From the NCBI RefSeq assembly GCF_026627255.1, contig NZ_JAPNLM010000001.1, positions 186,001 through 250,000 of the forward strand: a stretch of DNA of 64,000 bases. The letters are read 5' to 3'. This document shows, one piece after another, positions 17,804 through 25,653 of the stretch. The notes below the pieces were generated by a model. That model was not told where the DNA came from, made no database searches, and saw only the letters and a program-made list of their open reading frames with translations. The position numbers and the translations under genes were made by a program. Position 1 is the stretch's first letter. Every line of letters begins with the position of its first letter. Origin of the DNA: Streptomyces antarcticus. Its GTDB lineage: Bacteria; Actinomycetota; Actinomycetes; Streptomycetales; Streptomycetaceae.

Positions 17804-18226
17804 GTGAGCCCGATGAGCCAGGCGGCACAGAACCTGAACTGGTTGATCACCAATTTCGTGGACAACACCCCCGGGGTGTCCCACACGGTGGTGGTCTCCG
17901 CCGACGGACTGCTTCTGGCGATGTCCGACGGGTTCCCGCGCGACCGCGCCGACCAGCTGTCGGCCGTGGCATCCGGTCTGACCTCGCTGACCGCCGGGGC
18001 TTCCCGGATCTTCGAGGGCGGCGCCGTCAACCAGACCGTGGTCGAGATGGACCGGGGATTCCTCTTCCTCATGTCCGTCTCGGACGGATCCTCACTGGCC
18101 GTCCTGGCGCACCCCGAGTGCGACATCGGCCTCGTGGGCTACGAGATGGCCCTTCTGGTGGATCGCGCGGGCAGTGTCCTCACCCCGGACCTGCGCGCCG
18201 AGCTCCAGGGAAGCCTGCTCAACTAG
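17804..18226 (+). CDS. cvnB2: Roadblock/LC7 protein CvnB (second conservon)
   Basis: 140-residue Roadblock/LC7 protein, nearly identical to CvnB1. The start is the GTG at 17804, one nt after the cvnA2 stop codon and spaced normally from AGGAG, exactly parallel to the TTG start of cvnB1; the ATG nine nt downstream is an alternative. The near-identity raises the possibility that CvnB subunits exchange between the two conservon complexes. Confidence 0.93.
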   Translation: MSPMSQAAQNLNWLITNFVDNTPGVSHTVVVSADGLLLAMSDGFPRDRADQLSAVASGLTSLTAGASRIFEGGAVNQTVVEMDRGFLFLMSVSDGSSLAVLAHPECDIGLVGYEMALLVDRAGSVLTPDLRAELQGSLLN

Positions 18227-18244
18227 CAGACAGGCAGTGCGTTT

Positions 18245-18276
18245 CGCGCCATCGCACCATAGGGTGCGGTGGCGCG
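18245..18276 (+). terminator. Hairpin between cvnB2 and cvnC2
   Basis: A 14-bp stem with one mismatch (CGCGCCATCGCACC / GGTGCGGTGGCGCG) and a 4-nt loop. It is at the position where the first conservon has an unrelated hairpin. Confidence 0.4.
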
Positions 18277-18319
18277 GTCCCACAGGGAGCACCGCGTACT
18301 TGGAGTCGGAGGAGGAAAC

Positions 18320-18874
18320 GTGACAACACCCGGAGGACATCCCTATGGCGGCGCGCAGCAGCCGCAGGGTGGGCACGACCAGAACCGCTTCAACTTCCCG
18401 TCTGCTCCCAGCCGGCCCGTGTCGGAGCACAATCCGTACCAGCAGCCGTACGGGCAGCCCCCGCAGTACCAGCAGCCCCAGGTCCCTCCGCAGCAGCCGC
18501 CGCGCGCCGCGCGCCAGCCCGCTCCGAAGGCCCACAATCCGCTGGTGCGCCCGTACGCGATGACCGGCGGCCGGACCCGGCCGCGCTACCAGCTCGCCAT
18601 CGAGGCGCTGGTCAGTACCACGGCGGATCCCGCGCGGTTGCAAGGGCAGCTGCCCGAGCACCAGCGCATCTGCCGTCTGTGCCAGGAGATCAAATCCGTC
18701 GCGGAGATCTCGGCACTCCTCTCCATTCCTCTTGGTGTCGCCCGCATCCTCGTCGCCGACCTGGCAGAGGCGGGCCTTGTCGCCATTCATCAGCCCGGCG
18801 GCGACGAGTCTGCCGGCGGCCAGCCAGATGTGACACTGCTCGAAAGGGTGCTCAGTGGACTTCGCAAGCTCTAG
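18320..18874 (+). CDS. cvnC2: DUF742 protein CvnC (second conservon)
   Basis: 184-residue DUF742 protein. Unlike CvnC1 it carries an N-terminal Gln/Pro-rich extension of about 70 residues (several QQP and YQQP strings) before the conserved VRPYAMTGGRTRPRYQLAIE core. The start is the GTG at 18320 behind GGAGGAGG; 17 upstream codons in frame are not needed. The end overlaps cvnD2 by 20 nt, as in the first conservon. The extension probably makes it distinguishable from CvnC1 even though B and D are almost the same. Confidence 0.92.
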   Translation: MTTPGGHPYGGAQQPQGGHDQNRFNFPSAPSRPVSEHNPYQQPYGQPPQYQQPQVPPQQPPRAARQPAPKAHNPLVRPYAMTGGRTRPRYQLAIEALVSTTADPARLQGQLPEHQRICRLCQEIKSVAEISALLSIPLGVARILVADLAEAGLVAIHQPGGDESAGGQPDVTLLERVLSGLRKL

Positions 18875-19429
18875 CGGCGGAGCGGCTCCTCGCTCCACCA
18901 CCTCCGCGAAGATCGTGGTGGCGGGCGGCTTCGGCGTGGGCAAGACCACGTTCGTCGGCGCGGTCTCCGAGATCAACCCGCTGCGCACCGAAGCCGTCAT
19001 GACCAGCGCGAGCGCCGGAATCGACGACCTCACCCACACCGGTGACAAGACGACCACCACGGTCGCCATGGACTTCGGCCGCATCACCCTCGACCAGGAC
19101 CTGATCCTGTACCTCTTCGGTACACCGGGCCAGGACCGCTTCTGGTTCATGTGGGACGACCTCGTCCGCGGCGCCATCGGCGCCATCGTCCTCGTCGACA
19201 CCCGCCGCCTCGCCGACTGCTTCCCCGCCGTCGACTACTTCGAGAACAGCGGCCTGCCCTTCGTCATCGCGCTCAACGGCTTCGAGGGACACCAGCCCTA
19301 CACCCCCGAAGAAGTCCGCGAAGCCCTCCAGATCGGCCCCGACGCCCCGATCATCACCACCGACGCCCGCCACCGCGCGGACGCCAAGAGCGCACTCATC
19401 ACCCTCGTCGAGCACGCCCTCATGGCACG
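18837..19429 (+). repeat. 593-nt direct repeat, copy 2 (cvnC2 end plus cvnD2)
   Basis: Identical to 13686-14278. The flanks (cvnC body and sequence after the cvnD stop codon) are clearly diverged, so the identity is confined to cvnD and a few bases before it. Confidence 0.97.
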
Positions 19430-19439
19430 CCTGCGCTAA
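18855..19439 (+). CDS. cvnD2: Ras-like small GTPase CvnD (second conservon)
   Basis: 194-residue GTPase, identical to CvnD1 apart from the C-terminal residue (Arg for Lys). P-loop GGFGVGKT at residues 24-31. Starts at a GTG within cvnC2. Because the protein products are interchangeable, both sensors must signal through the same GTPase pool unless complexes assemble during translation. Followed by three consecutive hairpins. Confidence 0.95.
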   Translation: MDFASSSGGAAPRSTTSAKIVVAGGFGVGKTTFVGAVSEINPLRTEAVMTSASAGIDDLTHTGDKTTTTVAMDFGRITLDQDLILYLFGTPGQDRFWFMWDDLVRGAIGAIVLVDTRRLADCFPAVDYFENSGLPFVIALNGFEGHQPYTPEEVREALQIGPDAPIITTDARHRADAKSALITLVEHALMARLR

Positions 19440-19458
19440 CGGCTGCCGACGGCACACC

Positions 19459-19567
19459 AAGGCCCCCGCGTCCAGGACGCGGGGGCCTTCGGCGTGCCCG
19501 GGGGCCCGGGATGTGTGGGCCCCCGGGCACGCGGGAGGCCCCGCACACCTCAGGGGTGCGGGGCCTC
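19459..19567. terminator. Three stacked hairpins between cvnD2 and accE
   Basis: Three GC-rich inverted repeats follow each other: 19459-19489 (AAGGCCCCCGCGTCC arms), 19492-19532 (16-bp arms beginning GCGTGCCCGGGGGCCC) and 19535-19567 (GAGGCCCCGCAC / GTGCGGGGCCTC). cvnD2 and accE converge here, so the set can stop transcription from both sides. Confidence 0.75.
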
Positions 19568-19591
19568 TCGGCGTACGGAGCCTCGCGGGGC

Positions 19592-19789
19592 TCAGCCCTG
19601 CCAGCTGTGCGGGGCGCGGAAGCCCGGCGTGCGCTCCAGGCGGCGCCAGCCGGCCTGGGAGCGGGGGGTGCGGGCGGGGGCGGTCTCCGGGGTGGCGGCG
19701 GCGCGGGCCAGCAGGATCGCGGTGATCGCGGCCAGTTCCTCGGGGGCGGCGTTGCCCTTTTCGACGCGGAGCAGGGTGTCGGTGCTCAT
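19592..19789 (-). CDS. accE: Acyl-CoA carboxylase epsilon subunit
   Basis: 65-residue small subunit of the actinobacterial acetyl/propionyl-CoA carboxylase; it stimulates the alpha/beta complex. The sequence MSTDTLLRVEKGNAAPEELA followed by ITAILLARAAA and a C-terminal SQAGWRRLERTPGFRAPHSW is typical of these short subunits. It is too short for usual gene calls and lies inside a long shadow frame. It starts 17 nt after the accB stop codon, on the same strand, so the two form an operon. Confidence 0.9.
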   Translation of the reverse strand: MSTDTLLRVEKGNAAPEELAAITAILLARAAATPETAPARTPRSQAGWRRLERTPGFRAPHSWQG

Positions 19790-19806
19790 CGGTGGCGTGT
19801 CTCCTC

Positions 19807-21390
19807 TTACTGCGGCGGGTTGCCGTGCTTGCGGGACGGCAGGTCGGCGTGCTTGTTGCGGAGCATCGCGAGGGCGCTGACGAGCGTCCCGCGGGTCTCG
19901 GCGGGGTCGATCACGTCGTCGACGAGGCCGCGCTCGGCCGCGTAGTAGGGGTGCATCAGCTCGGCCTTGTACTCCTTGACCATGCGGGTGCGCATGGCCT
20001 CGGGGTCCTCGGCGTCCGCGATCTGCTTGCGGAAGATGACGTTGGCCGCGCCCTCGGCGCCCATGACGGCGATCTCGTTGGTGGGCCAGGCGTAGGTGAT
20101 GTCGGCGCCGATGGACTGGGAGTCCATGACGATGTACGCGCCGCCGTAGGCCTTGCGCAGGATCAGCGAGATCCGCGGGACGGTGGCGTTGCAGTACGCG
20201 TACAGCAGCTTGGCGCCGTGGCGGATGATGCCGCCGTGCTCCTGGTCGACGCCCGGCAGGAAGCCGGGGACGTCCAGAAGGGTGACGATCGGGATGTTGA
20301 AGGCGTCGCAGAGCTGGACGAAGCGGGCCGCCTTCTCGGAGGCGTGGATGTCGAGCACGCCCGCGAGGTGGCCGGGCTGGTTCGCCACGATGCCGACGAC
20401 CTGGCCGTCGAGCCGGCCCAGCGCACAGATGATGTTGCGCGCCCAGCGCTCGTGGATCTCCAGGACGTCGCCCTCGTCGACGAGCTCCTCGATGACCTTG
20501 AGCATGTCGTACGGGCGGTTTCCGTCCGCGGGCACCAGGTCCAGCAGGACCTCCGAGCGCCGGCCGGGCGGGTCGGACGTCTCGTGGACCGGGGGGTTCT
20601 CGCGGTTGTTGGAGGGGAGCATCGAGATCAGGTAGCGGACCTCGGAGATGCAGGTCTCCTCGTCGTCGTACGCGAAGTGCGCGACGCCGGAGGTCTCGGC
20701 GTGGACGTCCGCGCCGCCGAGGCCGTTCTGGGTGATCTCCTCGCCCGTCACCGCGCGGACCACGTCCGGGCCGGTGATGAACATCTGCGAGGTGTCCCGG
20801 ACCATGAAGACGAAGTCGGTGAGGGCCGGGGAGTAGGCGGCGCCGCCGGCGCAGGGGCCCAGCATGACCGAGATCTGCGGGATGACGCCCGAGGCGCGGG
20901 TGTTGCGCTGGAAGATGCCGCCATAGCCGGCCAGCGCGGAGACGCCCTCCTGGATGCGGGCGCCGGCGCCGTCGTTGAGGGAGACCAGCGGCGCGCCGGC
21001 CGCGATGGCCATGTCCATGATCTTGTGGATCTTCGTGGCGTGGGCCTCGCCCAGCGCGCCGCCGAAGATCCGGAAGTCGTGCGCGTAGACGAAGACCGTG
21101 CGGCCCTCGACCGTGCCCCACCCGGTGATCACACCGTCGGTGTAGGGCTTCTTGTTCTCCAGGCCGAAGCCCGTCGCCCGGTGGCGGCGCAGCTGCTCGA
21201 CTTCTTTGAAGGAACCTTCGTCGAGGAGCAGCGCGATGCGCTCCCGGGCGGTCAGCTTGCCCTTGGCGTGCTGGGTCTCGGTCGCCCGGTCACTGGGGCC
21301 GCGCCGCGCCTGCTCGCGCAGGGAGTGCAGCTCGGCCACGCGCCCGCGGGCGTCCGTGGGCTCGCTCGGGGTCTGGTCCACAACGGTCAT
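19807..21390 (-). CDS. accB: Acyl-CoA (propionyl/acetyl-CoA) carboxylase beta subunit
   Basis: 527-residue carboxyltransferase of the crotonase superfamily that moves CO2 from biotin carrier to acetyl- or propionyl-CoA, giving malonyl- or methylmalonyl-CoA for fatty acids and polyketides. Recognised by AKGKLTARERIALLLDEGSF, the acyl-CoA oxyanion loop GAGARIQEGVSALAGYG and the biotin-site region DVPGFLPGVDQEHGGIIRHG. Length is normal. Which acyl-CoA is preferred depends on a residue near the C-terminal domain that I cannot settle here. Operon with accE; divergent from the yceI-like gene. Confidence 0.93.
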   Translation of the reverse strand: MTVVDQTPSEPTDARGRVAELHSLREQARRGPSDRATETQHAKGKLTARERIALLLDEGSFKEVEQLRRHRATGFGLENKKPYTDGVITGWGTVEGRTVFVYAHDFRIFGGALGEAHATKIHKIMDMAIAAGAPLVSLNDGAGARIQEGVSALAGYGGIFQRNTRASGVIPQISVMLGPCAGGAAYSPALTDFVFMVRDTSQMFITGPDVVRAVTGEEITQNGLGGADVHAETSGVAHFAYDDEETCISEVRYLISMLPSNNRENPPVHETSDPPGRRSEVLLDLVPADGNRPYDMLKVIEELVDEGDVLEIHERWARNIICALGRLDGQVVGIVANQPGHLAGVLDIHASEKAARFVQLCDAFNIPIVTLLDVPGFLPGVDQEHGGIIRHGAKLLYAYCNATVPRISLILRKAYGGAYIVMDSQSIGADITYAWPTNEIAVMGAEGAANVIFRKQIADAEDPEAMRTRMVKEYKAELMHPYYAAERGLVDDVIDPAETRGTLVSALAMLRNKHADLPSRKHGNPPQ

Positions 21391-21606
21391 GTACCGACCT
21401 TACGAAGCGAGGCGTGAAAAACCTCCGTTGATTCCGCACAGTCTCCGGTGTCTTCCGCTGTCCGGCCCGCACAGAAGGGCTCGGCGATGCGCGGACTCCG
21501 CCATACGGGGGACAGCTCCTTTGTCGATCCCCGACAAACAGACGGGCACCTCGTCCAGGAAGTTGAAATTTGAACAGAATGGGTCTAGCGTCTTTCTCGT
21601 TAAGTC

Positions 21607-21620
21607 GTTGAACATTCAAC
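21607..21620. promoter_or_regulatory. Palindrome GTTGAA-CA-TTCAAC upstream of the yceI-like gene
   Basis: Perfect 6-bp half-sites separated by two bases, 31 nt before the yceI start codon. The form resembles operators of MarR-type regulators; no such regulator gene is in the window. Confidence 0.45.
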
Positions 21621-21651
21621 AGACACGCAGGACTCTACCGAGGAGCAAGCC

Positions 21652-22263
21652 ATGGGTTTCTTCACCCGCCGCAGCCAGGACACGAACACCGACGCCGTCG
21701 CCACGCTCGACGTGGACCCGGCCCTCGCCGCGCTCACCGGCGACTACGTCATCGACGCCTCCCACAGCAGCATCGGCTTCACCGTGCGCCACGCCATGGT
21801 GACCAACGTCCGCGGCAGCTTCGGCGAGCACGAGGGCACCCTGCACCTGGACGGCACGGACCCGTCCCGCTCCACCGCCTCCATCGACGTCACCATCGCC
21901 TCGGTCGGCACCGGCATCGCGGACCGCGACGGCCACCTGCTGAGCGGCGACTTCTTCGACGCCGAGCGCTTCCCCCTGATGACCTTCCGCACCACCTCCG
22001 CGGCCCGGCTCGGCGGCGACGCGTACCGCATCAGCGGCCAGCTGACGATCAAGGACGTCACCCGCCCGCTCGCCATCGACCTGGAGTTCGCCGGATCCGC
22101 CACGGACGTCTACGGCAACGAGCGCGTCGGCTTCGAGGGCTCCGCCGAGATCCTGCGCTCCGACTGGGGCCTGACCTGGAACGCGGCACTGGAGGCCGGC
22201 GGGGTGATGGTCAGCGACAAGGTGAAGCTGACGTTCGACATCTCCGCGATCAAGCAGGCCTGA
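21652..22263 (+). CDS. YceI family protein
   Basis: 203-residue protein of the YceI/lipocalin-like fold, which binds polyisoprenoid or similar amphipathic lipids. Recognised by DYVIDASHSSIGFTVRHAMV near residue 24, LSGDFFDAERFPLMTFRTTS and ITIKDVTRPL-like strings. Unlike E. coli YceI it has no signal peptide, so it is probably cytosolic, as in many actinobacterial homologues. The start ATG is well placed behind GAGGAG. A palindrome lies in its promoter. No partner gene (such as a cytochrome b561) is next to it. Confidence 0.9.
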   Translation: MGFFTRRSQDTNTDAVATLDVDPALAALTGDYVIDASHSSIGFTVRHAMVTNVRGSFGEHEGTLHLDGTDPSRSTASIDVTIASVGTGIADRDGHLLSGDFFDAERFPLMTFRTTSAARLGGDAYRISGQLTIKDVTRPLAIDLEFAGSATDVYGNERVGFEGSAEILRSDWGLTWNAALEAGGVMVSDKVKLTFDISAIKQA

Positions 22264-22291
22264 CCCGCCGGACCCGGCTCCCCGGGGGCGG

Positions 22292-23632
22292 CTACCAGCC
22301 GCCCCCGCCGTCGAAGCCGCCACCGCCGCCGAAGTCCCCGCCGCCACCGCCGAAGTCGGACGGGTTGAAGTCGGCGCCGGACACGTCCCCGCCCTCGAAG
22401 CCTCCGCCCCCGCCGCCGAAGTCCGAGGCGTAGGCGGGACCGGCCATCATCGAGCCGAGCATCGTGCCCATCAGCAGACCCGGCAGCATGCCGCCGCCGA
22501 AGTAGCCGCCGGCCCAGGGACCGTACGCCGGGCCGGCGTCGTAGTACGGGCGCGGCCCGTGCTCGGTGTCGACGGTGCGGACCGCCGGGTCGAGCCCGTC
22601 GCGCAGCCGTACGGCGTCCGCCGTGCAGACCGGTACGGTACGGGCCGCCCCCGCGGGCGGGGCCCACGCGGCGTCCTCGGTGCTCGGACCGTGCCGGGGG
22701 TCGAAGAAGCAGGGCGAGCGGCGCTCGGGCACCGGCTTCCCCTGACGGCGCGCGTCGAGGCTCGCCAGGGCGTAGCGGCCGTCCTCCAGCGCCTGGGTGA
22801 CCCCCTGGACCTCGTCCGGCCGCTGGACGGAGGCCATGATCCGCTTGGCCTTCTCGTAGGAGTCGAGCCCCTGCTCGTAGTCCTTGCGCATGGCGTCGTC
22901 GGCTCCGGGCTCCCCCGGGTGGAAGTCGAGCCGCTCCAGTTCCTCGCCGAAGGCCGTGATGTCCTCGTCGACGACGACGCCCAGGCGGGCGACGGCCTCG
23001 CGCCGGACCTCTTCCTTCTTCTTGCGGTTCCGCCTGACCAGCGCGTACGCGCCTCCACCGCCGACCACCGCCACCGCGCCGAGCGCGATCAGGCCGCCGA
23101 CCGGGGCGCCGTCACCGGCTCCGGTGGTGCCCCAGGAGGCGGGGGCCGAGCCCTTGGTCTGGCCGAGGGCCTGGTCCACGAAGGTGTCGAGCTGGGTCGT
23201 CGCGTCGGCCGGGCCGCCGGTCTTCACCGCCTCCGAGAGGTTCTGCACCGCGTAGCCCGGCATGACGGCCCGGTCGGCGGCGGCCCGGAAGCCGTCGCCG
23301 AGGCGGATCGCGTACAGCCCGGTGATGCCGGTCTCGGCGCGGACGGCCGCGAGGACCCTGTCCTGCGGGAACTCGGCGGCGGCCGGCAGCACGGCGACGA
23401 ACACCGGCTTCCCCGCGTCCTTGATCTTCTTTGCGAGCGCGTCCGCCTCGGCCTTGGGCAGCTGCGCCTCGGCCCGCGGATCGACGTAGACCGGGCCCTT
23501 CTTGAGGGCCTCCGCCACGGCAGCCGTCCCGGTGGCGGCCGACGCCTGCGGGGCCGCCACCACGAGGGCGGTGGCCGACAGGGCCAGCAGCAGACCGGAG
23601 AATGCGGATATCAGCCTGGTCCTCATACTCAC
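22292..23632 (-). CDS. Secreted/membrane protein with Gly-rich C-terminus
   Basis: 446 residues. A signal peptide spans residues 1-32 (hydrophobic core FSGLLLALSATALVV, cleavage near ASA-A), followed by an extracytoplasmic alpha/beta domain (about 40-160) reminiscent of TPM-type domains. A single membrane segment covers about 177-199 before a basic stop (RRNRKKKEE). A cytoplasmic region with coiled-coil tendency runs to about 300, then a Gly-rich tail of FGGGGG and GGGFDGGGG repeats. I do not recognise a specific function. It ends 28 nt from the convergent yceI gene. Confidence 0.82.
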   Translation of the reverse strand: MSMRTRLISAFSGLLLALSATALVVAAPQASAATGTAAVAEALKKGPVYVDPRAEAQLPKAEADALAKKIKDAGKPVFVAVLPAAAEFPQDRVLAAVRAETGITGLYAIRLGDGFRAAADRAVMPGYAVQNLSEAVKTGGPADATTQLDTFVDQALGQTKGSAPASWGTTGAGDGAPVGGLIALGAVAVVGGGGAYALVRRNRKKKEEVRREAVARLGVVVDEDITAFGEELERLDFHPGEPGADDAMRKDYEQGLDSYEKAKRIMASVQRPDEVQGVTQALEDGRYALASLDARRQGKPVPERRSPCFFDPRHGPSTEDAAWAPPAGAARTVPVCTADAVRLRDGLDPAVRTVDTEHGPRPYYDAGPAYGPWAGGYFGGGMLPGLLMGTMLGSMMAGPAYASDFGGGGGGFEGGDVSGADFNPSDFGGGGGDFGGGGGFDGGGGW

Positions 23633-23725
23633 GACGCTACCTGAACCGGTACTTTCCCGTGTGAGCAGGACATAAGACCCAGCGGCCGCCGCCTGGACGG
23701 CGGCTCTCCGGCGGCTCTTCGGCGG

Positions 23726-25339
23726 CTACTCGGCCGGTTCGACGCCCGCGTGCAGGAGGCCGTAGGTGTAGGCGTCCTCGAGTGCCTGCCAGGACGCCGC
23801 GATCACGTTCTCGGCGACGCCGACCGTCGACCACTCGCGGACGCCGTCCGTCGTGGCGATCAGGACGCGGGTCGTGGACTCCGTGCCGTGTGTGCCCTCC
23901 AGGATGCGGACCTTGTAGTCCACCAGCTCGAACTTGGCCAGCTGCGGGTAGAACCGCTCCAGCGCCACCCGCAAGGCCCGGTCCAGCGCGTTGACCGGTC
24001 CGTTGCCCTCCGCCGTGGCGACGATCCGCTCGCCCTTGGCGCGCAGCTTGACCGTGGCCTCGTTGGCGTGGATGCCGTCCGGGCGGTCCTCGACGATCGC
24101 GCGCCAGGACTCCGTACGGAAGTACCGGCGGGCGCGGCCCTCGGCCTCGGCGCGGAGCAGCAGCTCGAAGGAGGCGTCGGCGGCCTCGTACGTGTAGCCC
24201 CGCAGCTCACGCTCCTTGACCCGCTCGACGACCCGGGAGATCAGCGCGCGGTCCCCGCCGAGGTCGACGCCGAGTTCCTTGCCCTTGAGCTCGATGGAAG
24301 CCCGTCCGGCCATGTCGGAGACCAGCATCCGCATGGTGTTGCCGACCCGCGCGGGGTCGATGTGCTGGTAGAGGTCCGGGTCGACCTTGATGGCGGAGGC
24401 GTGCAGGCCGGCCTTGTGCGCGAAGGCGGAGACGCCGACGTACGGCTGGTGCGTGGAGGGGGTGAGGTTGACGACCTCCGCGATGGCGTGCGAGATGCGC
24501 GTCATCTCGGCGAGGGCGCCCTCGGGGAGCACGGTGCGGCCGTACTTGATCTCCAGGGCGGCGACGACGGGGAAGAGGTTGGCGTTGCCGACGCGCTCGC
24601 CGTAGCCGTTCGCCGTGCACTGGACGTGGGTGGCGCCCGCGTCGACGGCGGCCAGGGTGTTGGCGACGGCGCAGCCGGTGTCGTCCTGGGCGTGGATGCC
24701 CAGGCGGGCGCCGGTGTCGGCGAGGACGGTGGCGACGGTCGCCGTCACCTGGGCGGGCAGCATGCCGCCGTTGGTGTCGCAGAGGACGACGACGTCGGCG
24801 CCGGCCTCGTGGGCGGCGCGCACGACGGACTTCGCGTACTCGGGGTTGGCGCGGTAGCCGTCGAAGAAGTGCTCGCAGTCGACGAAGACGCGGCGGCCTT
24901 CGGCGACCAGGTGGGAGACGGTGTCGCGGACCATCTCCAGGTTCTCCTCGAGGGTGGTGCGCAGGGCCAGTTCGACGTGGCGGTCGTGCGACTTGGCGAC
25001 GAGCGTGATCACGGGGGCGCCGGACGCCAGCAGGGCACGCACCTGCGGGTCCTCGGCCGCCGAGCCGCCGGCCCGGCGGGTGGCTCCGAAGGCGACGAGC
25101 CGGGCGTTCTTGAAGTCGATCTCGGCCTGGGCGCGGGAGAAGAACTCGGTGTCACGGGGGTTGGCGCCGGGCCAGCCGCCCTCGATGAAGCCCACTCCGA
25201 AGTCGTCCAGGTGCCGGGCGATCGTCAGCTTGTCGGCGACCGTGAGGTTGATGCCTTCGCGCTGGGCGCCGTCGCGCAGCGTGGTGTCGAAGACATGGAA
25301 GCTGTCGTCGAGGACCTCTGCGACCTCTGTCGTCGTCAT
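23726..25339 (-). CDS. cimA: Citramalate synthase / 2-isopropylmalate synthase family
   Basis: 537-residue DRE-TIM metallolyase, condensing acetyl-CoA with pyruvate (citramalate, leading to isoleucine) or a related 2-oxo acid. DTTLRDG is at residues 18-24, and NGYGERVGNANLFP and FAHKAGLHASAIKVDP are typical of the CimA subfamily, as are the length and C-terminal LeuA-dimer-like regulatory domain. Unusual: the metal-binding HxHND motif reads HAQDD, replacing the second His by Gln. The start ATG at 25339 is 102 nt after the attenuator. Expression is predicted to fall when isoleucine is plentiful. Confidence 0.88.
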   Translation of the reverse strand: MTTTEVAEVLDDSFHVFDTTLRDGAQREGINLTVADKLTIARHLDDFGVGFIEGGWPGANPRDTEFFSRAQAEIDFKNARLVAFGATRRAGGSAAEDPQVRALLASGAPVITLVAKSHDRHVELALRTTLEENLEMVRDTVSHLVAEGRRVFVDCEHFFDGYRANPEYAKSVVRAAHEAGADVVVLCDTNGGMLPAQVTATVATVLADTGARLGIHAQDDTGCAVANTLAAVDAGATHVQCTANGYGERVGNANLFPVVAALEIKYGRTVLPEGALAEMTRISHAIAEVVNLTPSTHQPYVGVSAFAHKAGLHASAIKVDPDLYQHIDPARVGNTMRMLVSDMAGRASIELKGKELGVDLGGDRALISRVVERVKERELRGYTYEAADASFELLLRAEAEGRARRYFRTESWRAIVEDRPDGIHANEATVKLRAKGERIVATAEGNGPVNALDRALRVALERFYPQLAKFELVDYKVRILEGTHGTESTTRVLIATTDGVREWSTVGVAENVIAASWQALEDAYTYGLLHAGVEPAE

Positions 25340-25440
25340 GCTGATCTGACTCCTGTCGGATGGTGGGTCCGGGTGTCCGGGATCCACTGCCCCCATCATC
25401 GCGCGCGGCCCGCTCCCGGCAGGGATGGAGCCGGGAAACG

Positions 25441-25467
25441 AAAAAACCCCTCGCGGGTAGCGAGAGG
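25441..25467 (-). terminator. Attenuator terminator upstream of cimA
   Basis: On the minus strand CCTCTCGC and GCGAGGGG pair (one G-U) around a 5-nt loop and are followed by six T residues, a textbook intrinsic terminator that is rare in Streptomyces outside attenuators. Confidence 0.85.
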
Positions 25468-25521
25468 TCTGCGCGCGGGTCTGGGGCACGGTGGCCGCTT
25501 CCCGCGAAGTTCTTCCGCGGT

Positions 25522-25563
25522 TCAGCGGCCACTGGGGACCGGCGCGCTGCTGGCGATAATCAT
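25522..25563 (-). CDS. Leader peptide of cimA (13 aa)
   Basis: Short open frame reading MIIASSAPVPSGR, starting with two consecutive Ile codons (ATT, ATC). It lies 55 nt upstream of the attenuator and 182 nt upstream of the cimA start. The end of the frame (GTGGCCGCT) is perfectly complementary to AGCGGCCAC a short way downstream, so ribosome position can decide between this pairing and the terminator. Ribosome stalling at Ile codons under isoleucine shortage should allow read-through into cimA. The preceding ribosome site (GCTGAGC) is modest. Leader length equals that of the ilvB leader at 52098-52139. Confidence 0.75.
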   Translation of the reverse strand: MIIASSAPVPSGR

Positions 25564-25653
25564 GAGCTGAGCAGGCACGCCCGCAGTGTGCCACACCGGC
25601 GCCGGTCCGCGGACACGGATCTCAGCATCCGGGCAGCCATGCGGCGGGTCCGC

